The notes under the pieces: generated by a model
Told to the model about the DNA's origin: nothing
Seen by the model: only the letters and a program-made list of their open reading frames with translations
The model's database searches: none
In this document: positions 16,943 to 25,590 of the stretch, one piece after another
Layout of the letters: the number at the start of each line of letters is the position of its first letter
Position numbering within the stretch: position 1 is the first letter of the stretch
Made by a program: the position numbers and the translations under genes
NCBI GenBank assembly: GCA_016792825.1
Contig: JAEUMI010000134.1
Span: forward strand, 1 to 64,000
Direction of reading: 5' to 3'
DNA: 64,000 nt
From: Hyphomicrobiales bacterium
GTDB lineage: Bacteria > Pseudomonadota > Alphaproteobacteria > Rhizobiales > Aestuariivirgaceae

Positions 16943-17461
16943 ATGCGCTCACTTCTCTTCAAATCGCTACTTGAGGGCTCCGCCGTAATCGCGCCGCCGC
17001 AACCCGGCAGTGCAGCTGTGACTGAACTTGCTGAAGCGCTGGGCCAGCAGGCACACGCCCGCCTCGGCCGGTCCTTGGCGATCCGCGAGGTGGATGCCGG
17101 ATCTTGCAATGGCTGCGAACTGGAAATTCACGCCATCAACAACCCGGTCTATGATGCGGAGCGGTTCGGTCTGAAGTTCGTAGCTTCGCCCCGCCATGCC
17201 GATGTGCTGCTGGTCACTGGCCCCGTGACTTGGAACATGCGTCAAGCGCTGGAACGCACCTATGCCGCCATGCCATCGCCGAAATGGGTGGTGGCGCTAG
17301 GCGATTGCGCTGCCAATTGCGGCGTTTTCACCGGCAGCTATGCCTGCGCCGGAGCCGTCAAGGATATCATCCCTGTGGATCTGCACATCGGGGGATGCCC
17401 GCCCCCGCCGCTTGAAATTCTCAAAGGTTTGTTGGCGCTGGTAAACGAGATGACGAAGTAG
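16943..17461 (+). CDS. hyfI: Hydrogenase-4 small subunit-like protein (HyfI/NuoB type) with intact 4Fe-4S ligands
   Basis: The 172-residue protein is NuoB/HyfI/HycG-like and should carry the terminal [4Fe-4S] (N2-like) cluster next to the large subunit. All four ligands are visible: Cys55 and Cys58 (GSCNGCE), Cys122 (GDCAANCG) and Cys152 (GGCPPPP). It begins six bases after the large-subunit stop and ends the operon. Electron transfer capacity therefore seems kept even though the NiFe site is gone. No gene for a HyfA- or HyfH-type ferredoxin subunit is found alongside, so the electron partner is unknown. Confidence 0.9.
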   Translation: MRSLLFKSLLEGSAVIAPPQPGSAAVTELAEALGQQAHARLGRSLAIREVDAGSCNGCELEIHAINNPVYDAERFGLKFVASPRHADVLLVTGPVTWNMRQALERTYAAMPSPKWVVALGDCAANCGVFTGSYACAGAVKDIIPVDLHIGGCPPPPLEILKGLLALVNEMTK

Positions 17462-17534
17462 ACGGTACTCCAATAACCAGGAAGATCTCATGCTTAATTT
17501 TTTTTCGCGTGGGTAATCGGGCAGCGAGAAATCA

Positions 17535-17564
17535 ACTCCTTGGTTTTCTGCATAGCTAAGGAGT
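17535..17564. terminator. Candidate hairpin between convergent hyfI and the narR-like gene
   Basis: ACTCCTT and AAGGAGT form a 7-bp stem around a 16-base loop, in the 201-base gap between the two convergent stops. The T-tract is poor, so confidence is low. Confidence 0.3.
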
Positions 17565-17662
17565 AATTTGACCACCTACGGCTGTCTTGGCTCGCTGGCC
17601 AACTCCGCCAAAAATCAGACGGCTGATCAACATGAAGGATGTGAAGTTACCGCAAATTTCCT

Positions 17663-18361
17663 TCACGTTGCAGGGTCATCTATAAACGCGGATGGATGGG
17701 CAACCTTGCGCAAGGCATCAATATCCTGGAGATGCACCGAGGAGCCATCGACTGAGACAGCATAGGCCGCAAGTGCCGCAAATGAGCGTGACAGGACTTC
17801 CGGCGCCATCCCAAGGCGTGCAGCGAGAACCTTCTTGTCAAAGGGCAAGGCAAACCGGCCCGACGCGCCAGTTTCAGTATTTCTGGCCAGCAACCAGTTT
17901 GCCAGCCGTTCGAGACTTGACCGGAGCTTCTGGTTCTTGAGTTCCTTGACAATGTCACGATAGGCGATTGCAAGTTCGATGCCCAGGGAGCGGGCGAAAT
18001 GGACATCTCTTTCGAAATATTGCCTTACAGCTTCGGCAGGGATCATCAGGATGCGGGAAGGCGAAAGTGCGCGCGCTGACTTGAGGTAAACTCGATCCAG
18101 AAGCACTGCCGCCAAGATGAAGCTCTGGCCTGGCCCCAAAATACTGACGGTAGTTTCGCGCCGGTGATGACTCGCGTACACTTCCACTTGCCCGTCAATG
18201 ATAAGGTGGAGGAAGTCAGCCGGTTCACCTTCGCGAGCCAATTCGACACGGGCAGGAAAGCGCTGAAGAAATGACGCCCGTAACATGCTTTCGACATAGC
18301 TTTCAGCCATCCCATCGAACAGGCGCAGCGTGCGCATTTGCTGAAGATCTTCTTGACGCAT
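17663..18361 (-). CDS. narR: Crp/Fnr-family regulator, NarR-like, divergent from narK
   Basis: The 232-residue protein has a cyclic-nucleotide-binding-like beta barrel (residues about 10-120), a long dimer helix and a C-terminal winged helix-turn-helix (KVLAARLGMAPEVLSRSFAALAAYAVSV). The N-terminus lacks the cysteine cluster of oxygen-sensing FNR, so it is more like NarR of Paracoccus or DNR/NnrR, which respond to nitrate/nitrite or NO. ATG 18361 is chosen because the family N-terminus starts there and an FNR-like box lies just upstream. Being divergent from narK in front of narGHJI matches Paracoccus narR. Assignment to NarR rather than NnrR rests on context. Confidence 0.75.
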   Translation of the reverse strand: MRQEDLQQMRTLRLFDGMAESYVESMLRASFLQRFPARVELAREGEPADFLHLIIDGQVEVYASHHRRETTVSILGPGQSFILAAVLLDRVYLKSARALSPSRILMIPAEAVRQYFERDVHFARSLGIELAIAYRDIVKELKNQKLRSSLERLANWLLARNTETGASGRFALPFDKKVLAARLGMAPEVLSRSFAALAAYAVSVDGSSVHLQDIDALRKVAHPSAFIDDPAT

Positions 18362-18406
18362 GGCGAAGGAACCTAAATTACAAGATCGTACAGCGCAATG
18401 ATATTC

Positions 18407-18420
18407 TTGACTTTTATCAA
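18407..18420. promoter_or_regulatory. FNR-type box upstream of the narR-like gene
   Basis: TTGACTTTTATCAA differs from the TTGAT-N4-ATCAA consensus at one base. Its centre is about 52 bases before the ATG of the narR-like gene, a distance that allows activation from near -41. Confidence 0.65.
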
Positions 18421-18520
18421 GCCATTGACTGGCAAATGCTGCCAAATGACCTTAGCTTTTCCTGAAGCAAAATGACAGATGTCCTTATCTGTCTTGAACC
18501 ACTTCGTTGACCACAAACGA

Positions 18521-18534
18521 TTGATCTGAATCAA
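18521..18534. promoter_or_regulatory. Perfect FNR/NarR-type box upstream of narK
   Basis: TTGATCTGAATCAA is an exact TTGAT-N4-ATCAA palindrome, 76 bases before the narK ATG. A class II position would put transcription start near 18569. It is the likely anaerobic or nitrate-responsive switch of the nar operon. Confidence 0.85.
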
Positions 18535-18609
18535 AGGAGGAAATATACCGTCCTCTTAAGACTCATCCCATTGTTCGGGAACGGCGCTTTTGATGCCAGG
18601 GGAGTGGGT

Positions 18610-21366
18610 ATGTCCAAGACCGTGATTAGTCCGTCAGACCAAGGGCGCGCCCTCTGGCTATCCACAATCGCCTTCACCGTTTGTTTCGCGGTCTGGACGA
18701 TTTTTGCCATTATCGGCATCCAGATAAAGACGGATCTCGGCCTTACGGACACAGAGTTTGGCCTCCTGGTCGGCACACCCATCCTGACTGGATCTCTTAT
18801 TCGTCTCCTCCTCGGCATCTGGACGGACCAATATGGCGGGCGCACAGTTTACTCGCTCACCATGCTGAGCGCGGCCGTAATGACGGCGCTGCTCACTTAT
18901 GCCTACGACTATCCCACCTTCCTTCTCGCCGCACTTGGCGTCGGCATTGCCGGCGGCTCATTCTCCGTCGGCATCGCCTATGTCGCAAAATGGTACCCCA
19001 CCGAAAAACAGGGCACCGCCCTTGGGATCTTCGGCGCAGGCAACGTAGGCGCCGCGGTTACCAAATTCGCAGCGCCAGTCATTATGGTAGCCTATGGTTG
19101 GGAAACCGTTGCCCTCATCTGGGCGGCGGTCCTCGCGGCCATGGGGGTCATCTTTTTTCTCTTTGCCAAGGACGACCCTGACCTCGCAAAGCGGCGGGCA
19201 ATCGGTGAGAAACCTGAGTCCCTTGCCGCCATGCTGGAGCCGCTCAAGAACATCCAGGTTTGGCGGTTTTCGCTCTATTATTTCTTCGTGTTCGGGGCAT
19301 TCGTGGCACTGGCGCTGTGGCTGCCCCGTTATCTCATTGGGGTTTATGGTCTTGACATCACCACTGCGGGCATGATCGGGGCGGCGTACTCGATTCCCGC
19401 TTCCATTTTCCGGGCTTATGGCGGGCATCTCTCAGACAAGTTCGGCGCTCGACGCATTATGTACTGGACATTCGCGGTCTCGGTCGTGTGCACGTTCGTA
19501 CTCTCTTATCCGCCAACGCAGTATGTGATGCAGGGCATCCGCGGGCCAGTGACGTTCAACACCGAAATGAGCATCACGGGTTTCGTCGTCGTGACCTTTA
19601 TCCTGGGTTTCTTCATGAGCCTTGGCAAGGCGGCGGTCTACAAGCACATCCCGGTCTATTATCCGACACGTGTTGGTGCTGTTGGCGGTGTTGTTGGTCT
19701 TGTCGGTGGATTGGGCGGCTTCGTCCTGCCCATCGCCTTTGGCGCGCTCAATGACCTGACTGGCATATGGCAGAGTTGTTTCTGGCTATTGTTCATCGTC
19801 GTCTCCGTGGCGATGGCGTGGATGCACGTCGCAATTCGTCAAATGGAGCGTTCAGCTGTTGAGTCTGGAGTGCCCGTAAGGAGCCTGCCGGAATTGCCAG
19901 AAATGCAACCGATTCATGGCGCGGCGCAAAGGGGCGCTTTGGCGGCCCATGGCGCAATCGAAGACTGGCGCCCGGAGGACAAGACTTTCTGGGAGCATGG
20001 CGGACGCGCCATCGCCCGCCGCAACCTGTGGATCTCCGTACCCTGCCTCCTCCTTTCATTCGCGGTCTGGATGGTCTGGTCGGTCGTCGTAGCAAAGCTG
20101 CCCGGTGTTGGCTTTGCATTCACGACGGAGCAGCTCTTCTGGCTGGCTGCGCTGCCAGGGCTCTCGGGGGCCACGCTGCGCATCTTCTACAGTTTCATGC
20201 CGGGCATTTTTGGCGGCCGGCTGTGGACGACCCTGGCTACCTGGTCCCTACTTATTCCAGCTGTCGGCATGGGCTATGCGGTGCAGAATCCGGATGCGCC
20301 GTACTGGGTATTCCTCGCCCTGGCGCTGCTCTGTGGGTTCGGTGGCGGCAACTTCGCTTCTTCAATGGCCAATATCTCCTTCTTCTTTCCCAAGGCGGAA
20401 AAGGGACATGCACTCGCTATTAATGCCGGCCTCGGCAATCTTGGTGTAAGCGTGGTCCAGTTCGTGGTGCCAATTGTGATAACCGCCGGTGTTTTCGGCT
20501 GGTTTGGCGGCGATCCACAGACATCATCGGCCAATGGTGTGACGACTACCCTGTGGCTGCAAAACGCCGGCTATATTTTCGTTCCATTCATTGTGGCTTC
20601 GGCCTTCGCGGCATGGTTCGGGATGAATGACATAGCGACAATGAAGGCCTCTTTCGCCGACCAGGCGGTAATATTCCGGCGCACCCACAATTGGATCATG
20701 TGCTGGCTTTATACCGGCACCTTCGGCTCCTTCATCGGCTTTTCGGCGGCATTCCCGCTGCTCTCAAAAGTTCTGTTTCCAGAAATCAATGTGCTTCAGT
20801 ATGCTTTCCTTGGGCCACTAGTCGGCGCGTTGTCGCGCGCCTTCTCGGGCAAGGCCTGCGACCGGATTGGCGGCGGGCGGATTACGTTCTGGGTCTTTAT
20901 CGCGATGAGTGCCGGAGTAATCGGCGTCCTTTACGCGATAGGCATGAAGGGCAGCCCGACAGCCTTTCCCGTGTTCTTTGCCAGCTTCCTCTTCCTTTTT
21001 GCTGCGTCAGGCATTGGCAATGCTTCCACCTTTCAGATGATCCCCGCCATCATGCGCAAAGAGGTGGCACGTCTTTCGCCCAAGCTCGATGCGGGTCATC
21101 GGACCAAGCAATCCGACAAGGAAGCGGCAGCCATCATCGGTTTCACTTCTGCAATTGCGGCCTATGGCGCCTTCTTCATTCCGAAGAGCTTTGGCACCTC
21201 GCTTGCCCTGACGGGAGGAGCGGAGGCTGCGCTCTACTCCTTCCTCGCCTTCTATGTGAGCTGTATCGCCATCACCTGGTGGTTCTACACGCGGCGCGGC
21301 GGGCTGCTGTTTGATGTGGAAAGAAGCCCGGCTTCCATGGCAGTATCAAAGAGGAAGACGGCATGA
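18610..21366 (+). CDS. narK: Fused NarK1-NarK2 nitrate/nitrite transporter
   Basis: The 918-residue protein holds two complete major-facilitator domains in tandem: residues about 10-420 and 470-905, joined by a polar linker. Each has a nitrate-signature stretch, GSLIRLLLGIWTDQYGG in the first and SGATLRIFYSFMPGIFGG in the second. Glycine-rich helices (GNVGAAVTKF in the first, GFGGGNFASSMANISFFFP in the second) are also typical. In Paracoccus the fused NarK carries a nitrate/proton symporter half and a nitrate/nitrite exchanger half, giving nitrate import and nitrite export. The start is ATG 18610 (GGGGAG ahead). A perfect FNR-type box lies upstream and a small membrane gene overlaps its stop. 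Confidence 0.93.
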   Translation: MSKTVISPSDQGRALWLSTIAFTVCFAVWTIFAIIGIQIKTDLGLTDTEFGLLVGTPILTGSLIRLLLGIWTDQYGGRTVYSLTMLSAAVMTALLTYAYDYPTFLLAALGVGIAGGSFSVGIAYVAKWYPTEKQGTALGIFGAGNVGAAVTKFAAPVIMVAYGWETVALIWAAVLAAMGVIFFLFAKDDPDLAKRRAIGEKPESLAAMLEPLKNIQVWRFSLYYFFVFGAFVALALWLPRYLIGVYGLDITTAGMIGAAYSIPASIFRAYGGHLSDKFGARRIMYWTFAVSVVCTFVLSYPPTQYVMQGIRGPVTFNTEMSITGFVVVTFILGFFMSLGKAAVYKHIPVYYPTRVGAVGGVVGLVGGLGGFVLPIAFGALNDLTGIWQSCFWLLFIVVSVAMAWMHVAIRQMERSAVESGVPVRSLPELPEMQPIHGAAQRGALAAHGAIEDWRPEDKTFWEHGGRAIARRNLWISVPCLLLSFAVWMVWSVVVAKLPGVGFAFTTEQLFWLAALPGLSGATLRIFYSFMPGIFGGRLWTTLATWSLLIPAVGMGYAVQNPDAPYWVFLALALLCGFGGGNFASSMANISFFFPKAEKGHALAINAGLGNLGVSVVQFVVPIVITAGVFGWFGGDPQTSSANGVTTTLWLQNAGYIFVPFIVASAFAAWFGMNDIATMKASFADQAVIFRRTHNWIMCWLYTGTFGSFIGFSAAFPLLSKVLFPEINVLQYAFLGPLVGALSRAFSGKACDRIGGGRITFWVFIAMSAGVIGVLYAIGMKGSPTAFPVFFASFLFLFAASGIGNASTFQMIPAIMRKEVARLSPKLDAGHRTKQSDKEAAAIIGFTSAIAAYGAFFIPKSFGTSLALTGGAEAALYSFLAFYVSCIAITWWFYTRRGGLLFDVERSPASMAVSKRKTA

Positions 21367-21824
21367 TGAGCGGCGGCGACCAGAACCCCGTTTACGCAAG
21401 TTCGGCCAAGCGCCCTCGATGGCTGTTAATTCTTGCAACCATCGCCATTGTGTTCGGGCTCGCCAGCATCGTGTCTGGCGGGCGCGTATTGTTTGGAGAT
21501 CCCGAAACGCGAGCCGCCGCCGGCGACGTCGTGCTGTTTGTGCTATGGTTCAATTTTCTGACTGGTTTCGTCTACATCGCGGCGGGCATCGGCTTGATGC
21601 AATGGCGGCGCTGGGGTGGACAGCTCTCACTGCTGCTTGCCATTTCAATTCTCGTCACTTCCGCACTTTTTGCCAATCACGTGATGTCGGGGGGCGCCTA
21701 TGAGATGCGTACAGCAATGGCCATGCTGCTGCGCTCTGTTCTCTGGGTCACAATCGCCATTTTGGCCTGTCTGAAACTGAATTGCCTGTGGCGCCGATCA
21801 ACCCTCTCCGGAGACTCATTATGA
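21363..21824 (+). CDS. Four-helix membrane protein in the nar operon, unknown function
   Basis: The 153-residue protein has four hydrophobic segments (about residues 20-41, 55-80, 85-103 and 120-140). It has few polar residues between them and no cysteine or histidine motif that would suggest a cofactor. The gene overlaps the narK stop by four bases and the narG start by four bases, so it is made with the transporter and the reductase. Its placement argues for a role in nitrate transport or in NarGHI membrane assembly, but nothing in the sequence proves either. I do not recognise a family. Confidence 0.8.
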   Translation: MMSGGDQNPVYASSAKRPRWLLILATIAIVFGLASIVSGGRVLFGDPETRAAAGDVVLFVLWFNFLTGFVYIAAGIGLMQWRRWGGQLSLLLAISILVTSALFANHVMSGGAYEMRTAMAMLLRSVLWVTIAILACLKLNCLWRRSTLSGDSL

Positions 21825-24800
21825 GCCATTTTCTCAACCGCCTGACCTTCTTCAACAAGGTGTCAGAGCCATTTTCCAACGGCCACGGCATCACAACTTC
21901 CGAAGACCGCCGCTGGGAAGATGGCTACCGCAAGCGCTGGCAGCACGACAAGATCGTGCGTTCAACCCACGGCGCCAACTGCACGGGTTCATGCTCGTGG
22001 AAGATTTACGTCAAGGGCGGGATCGTCACCTGGGAGACACAGCAGACGGATTACCCGCGCACGCGGCCCGACCTGCCCAATCACGAGCCGCGTGGTTGTG
22101 CGCGCGGCGCGTCCTACAGCTGGTATCTCTATTCCGGCAACCGCGTGAAGTATCCCTTGATCCGGGCGCGGCTCCTGAAGTTGTGGCGTGAGGCGCGTGC
22201 CACAATGTCGCCGGTTGCCGCCTGGGCTTCCATCGTCGAGAGTCCGGACAAACGCGCGAGCTACACCAAAAAACGCGGCCATGGTGGTTTCGTGCGGGCG
22301 AACTGGGATGAAGCGACCGAGCTAATTGCGTCGGCAAATGCCTATACGGCCAAGACCTATGGACCCGACCGGGTCTTCGGTTTCTCGCCGATCCCCGCCA
22401 TGTCGATGATCTCCTATGCCGCAGGTTCCCGCTACCTTTCACTGATCGGTGGCGTCTGCATGTCATTTTATGACTGGTATTGCGATCTGCCGCCAGCCTC
22501 GCCGCAAACCTGGGGCGAGCAAACCGATGTTCCTGAGAGTGCTGACTGGTACAATGCCGGCTTCATCATCCTCTGGGGTTCAAACGTGCCCCAGACACGT
22601 ACACCCGACGCGCATTTCTACACTGAGGCGCGCTATCGCGGAATGAAGAGTGCCGTCATCTGCCCCGACTATTCGGAAGCCTCAAAATTTGGCGACATCT
22701 GGCTCTCCGTAAAGCAAGGCACGGACGCGGCGCTTGCCATGGCAATGGGACATGTGATCCTGAAAGAATATCACGTCAAACGGCAGGTTCCCTATTTCCA
22801 GGACTATGTTCGCCAGTACACTGACATGCCAATGCTGGTGAAACTGGTCAAGCAGGGCGATGCGCTCGTGCCGGACCGCTTCATCCGCGCCTCGGATTTC
22901 AGCAAATCGCTTGGGGAAAGCAACAATCCTGAATGGAAGACGGTCGCCTATGACGAAACCAGCGGCAAGATCGTTGTGCCTGGCGGCACTATTGGATTCC
23001 GCTGGGGCGAGGCCGGCAAGTGGAACCTGGAGGAGAAGGACTCAACCGGACAGCCAACCAAGCTCCGCCTGTCGCTGGCCGACATCAAGGATGACATGGC
23101 CGAGGTTGCCTTCCCCTATTTTGGCAACATCGAACACGAGCATTTTCAGTCGACTTCACATGCCAGCATCCTGAAGCGCCGGGTACCGGTGAAGAAGCTT
23201 AAGCTTGCCGATGGCCAGACACTGGTTGCCTCGGTGCATGACCTCTTCCTCGCCAACTACGGCGTTGATCGCGGCTTTGGCGGCGACAATGTCGCAAAGA
23301 GCCTTGACGATGATTCGCCCTACACGCCGGCCTGGGCCGAGAAAATTACTGGCGTCTCGCGCGACAAGATCATTCAGGTCGCGCGTGAGTTTGCAGCGAA
23401 CGCCGAGAAGACCAACGGCCGCTCAATGATCATCATTGGGGCCGCGATGAACCACTGGTATCACGCCGATATGAATTATCGCGGCGTGATGAACATGCTC
23501 ATCATGTGCGGTTGCGTGGGGCAGTCCGGCGGTGGCTGGGCGCATTATGTCGGCCAGGAGAAGTTGCGGCCACAAGCAGGATGGGCGCCGCTGGCCTTCG
23601 CGCTCGACTGGGGCCGTCCGCCGCGCCAGCAGAATTCAACCTCGGCCTTCTACGCCCACACCGACCAGTGGCGTTATGAGACGGTCAAGATCAACGAACT
23701 GCTTTCGCCAACCGCCCCTGCCGGTGACTGGGACGCGGCGACAATCGATTATAATATCCGCGCCGAGCGTATGGGCTGGCTGCCATCGGCGCCACAGCTG
23801 CAAACCAACCCGCTGCAAGTGGGCAAGGACGCCGCTGCCGCGGGAATGGATGCAAAGGATTATGTCGCCAAATCGCTCAAAGATGGCACGCTGAAGCTCT
23901 CCTGCGAGGATCCCGACAACCCCAAGAACTGGCCGCGCAACCTGTTTGTCTGGCGCTCGAACCTGCTCGGGTCATCGGGCAAAGGCCACGAATATTTCCT
24001 GAAACATCTTCTTGGAACCACCCATGGCGTCATGGGCAAGGATCTGGGCGAAGAAGGCCGGGCGCGGGCCAAGGAAGCTGTGTGGCATGACAAGGCGCCC
24101 GAAGGAAAACTCGACTTGCTGGTAACACTTGATTTTCGCATGTCGACAACCTGTGTCTATTCCGACGTCGTTCTGCCGACCGCGACGTGGTACGAAAAGA
24201 ACGATCTCAATACTTCCGACATGCACCCTTTCATTCATCCCCTGACCGGCGCAGTTGACCCAGTCTGGGAAGCGCGTTCGGATTGGGAGATCTACAAGGG
24301 CATTGCCAAGGCGTTTTCCCGGGTTGCGCCGGAAGTGCTTGGCGTTGAAAAAGATGTCGTTCTCAATCCGATCAAGCACGACACAGCCAACGAGATCGCC
24401 CAGCCATTCGAACCGAAAGACTGGAAGAAAGGCGAATGCGACCCGATCCCGGGGAAAACCATGCCGATGGTGATCAGCGTCGAACGGGACTATCCGCACA
24501 TCTATGAGCGCTTTACCGCGCTCGGGCCGCTGATGGATTCCGTCGGCAATGGCATCAAGGGCATGGCCTGGAAAACCGGCCATGAGGTCGAGCACCTCAA
24601 GGCATTGAACGGGGTGCATCTTGATGGCGCCAACAAGGGACTGGCCCGCATTGTCACTGACATCGACGCTGCAGAAACCATCCTGATGCTGGCGCCGGAA
24701 ACCAATGGTGAGGTTGCGGTGAAAGCCTGGGAGGCGTTGTCGAAGGCAACAGGCCGCGAACACGCCCATCTTGCCCTTCCAAAGGAGGATGAAAAGATCC

Positions 24801-25576
24801 GCTTTCGCGATGTTGTCGCCCAGCCGCGCAAGATCATCTCGGCGCCCACCTGGTCGGGCCTTGAAAGCGAGAAGGTCTGCTATAATGCCGGCTATACCAA
24901 CGTCCATGAACTGATCCCATGGCGCACACTAACCGGCCGCCAGCAGCTTTATCAGGACCATTTGTGGATGAGGGCATTCGGCGCGTCGCTTTGCGTCTAC
25001 CGGCCGCCCCTGGACCTCAAGGCGATCGCCCCGGTTCGCGGGCTAAAGCCAAATGGCGAAAAGGAGATTGTCCTCAATTTCATCACGCCGCACCAGAAAT
25101 GGGGAATCCATTCCACTTACACGGACAACCTGCTGATGTTGACCCTGTCTCGCGGCGGGCCGATCGTCTGGCTGAGTGAAACGGATGCCGCCAAGGCGGG
25201 CATTGTCGACAATGACTGGGTCGAAGCGTTTAACGCCAATGGCGCGCTCGTTGCCCGCGCCGTCGTTTCACAACGCATGAAGGAGGGAACTCTCTTCATG
25301 TATCACGCCCAGGAAAAGATCGTGAATGTGCCGGGTTCCGAGATGACCGGAAACCGCGGCGGCATCCACAATTCCGTAACGCGCATCGTGATCAATCCGA
25401 CCCACATGATCGGCGGCTATGTCCAGTTGGCCTATGACTTCAACTATTACGGAACGATCGGCACCAACCGCGACGAGTTTGTGGTGATCCGCAAACTGAA
25501 AACCGTCGATTGGCTGGAACGGCCCCATCCCGACGCCGCCAAGAATGTTTCCCTCATCCCGCAAGCTGCCGAGTAA
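21821..25576 (+). CDS. narG: Respiratory nitrate reductase alpha subunit NarG
   Basis: The 1251-residue catalytic subunit reduces nitrate to nitrite on the cytoplasmic side of the membrane, using a bis-MGD molybdenum cofactor. The FS0 cluster ligands are His50, Cys54, Cys58 and Cys93, and the molybdenum-ligand aspartate is Asp222 in YCDLPPASPQTWGEQ; these fit the E. coli NarG arrangement. The protein has no twin-arginine export signal but keeps the usual NarG N-terminus (MSHFLNRLTFFNK). ATG 21821 overlaps the preceding stop (ATGA). It is followed by narH, narJ and narI. All parts look intact, so the reductase should be functional. Confidence 0.97.
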   Translation: MSHFLNRLTFFNKVSEPFSNGHGITTSEDRRWEDGYRKRWQHDKIVRSTHGANCTGSCSWKIYVKGGIVTWETQQTDYPRTRPDLPNHEPRGCARGASYSWYLYSGNRVKYPLIRARLLKLWREARATMSPVAAWASIVESPDKRASYTKKRGHGGFVRANWDEATELIASANAYTAKTYGPDRVFGFSPIPAMSMISYAAGSRYLSLIGGVCMSFYDWYCDLPPASPQTWGEQTDVPESADWYNAGFIILWGSNVPQTRTPDAHFYTEARYRGMKSAVICPDYSEASKFGDIWLSVKQGTDAALAMAMGHVILKEYHVKRQVPYFQDYVRQYTDMPMLVKLVKQGDALVPDRFIRASDFSKSLGESNNPEWKTVAYDETSGKIVVPGGTIGFRWGEAGKWNLEEKDSTGQPTKLRLSLADIKDDMAEVAFPYFGNIEHEHFQSTSHASILKRRVPVKKLKLADGQTLVASVHDLFLANYGVDRGFGGDNVAKSLDDDSPYTPAWAEKITGVSRDKIIQVAREFAANAEKTNGRSMIIIGAAMNHWYHADMNYRGVMNMLIMCGCVGQSGGGWAHYVGQEKLRPQAGWAPLAFALDWGRPPRQQNSTSAFYAHTDQWRYETVKINELLSPTAPAGDWDAATIDYNIRAERMGWLPSAPQLQTNPLQVGKDAAAAGMDAKDYVAKSLKDGTLKLSCEDPDNPKNWPRNLFVWRSNLLGSSGKGHEYFLKHLLGTTHGVMGKDLGEEGRARAKEAVWHDKAPEGKLDLLVTLDFRMSTTCVYSDVVLPTATWYEKNDLNTSDMHPFIHPLTGAVDPVWEARSDWEIYKGIAKAFSRVAPEVLGVEKDVVLNPIKHDTANEIAQPFEPKDWKKGECDPIPGKTMPMVISVERDYPHIYERFTALGPLMDSVGNGIKGMAWKTGHEVEHLKALNGVHLDGANKGLARIVTDIDAAETILMLAPETNGEVAVKAWEALSKATGREHAHLALPKEDEKIRFRDVVAQPRKIISAPTWSGLESEKVCYNAGYTNVHELIPWRTLTGRQQLYQDHLWMRAFGASLCVYRPPLDLKAIAPVRGLKPNGEKEIVLNFITPHQKWGIHSTYTDNLLMLTLSRGGPIVWLSETDAAKAGIVDNDWVEAFNANGALVARAVVSQRMKEGTLFMYHAQEKIVNVPGSEMTGNRGGIHNSVTRIVINPTHMIGGYVQLAYDFNYYGTIGTNRDEFVVIRKLKTVDWLERPHPDAAKNVSLIPQAAE

Positions 25577-25590
25577 GAAGGACCTCATCG

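Noticed and set aside
10332..17461. True [NiFe] hydrogenase or formate hydrogenlyase
   Set aside because: All four NiFe-ligand cysteines are missing in the large subunit, and no formate dehydrogenase, ferredoxin subunit or hyp maturation genes are nearby.
23972..24907. Long antisense frame (311 codons) within narG
   Set aside because: narG is certain on the plus strand; the antisense frame has no recognisable domain or ribosome binding site.
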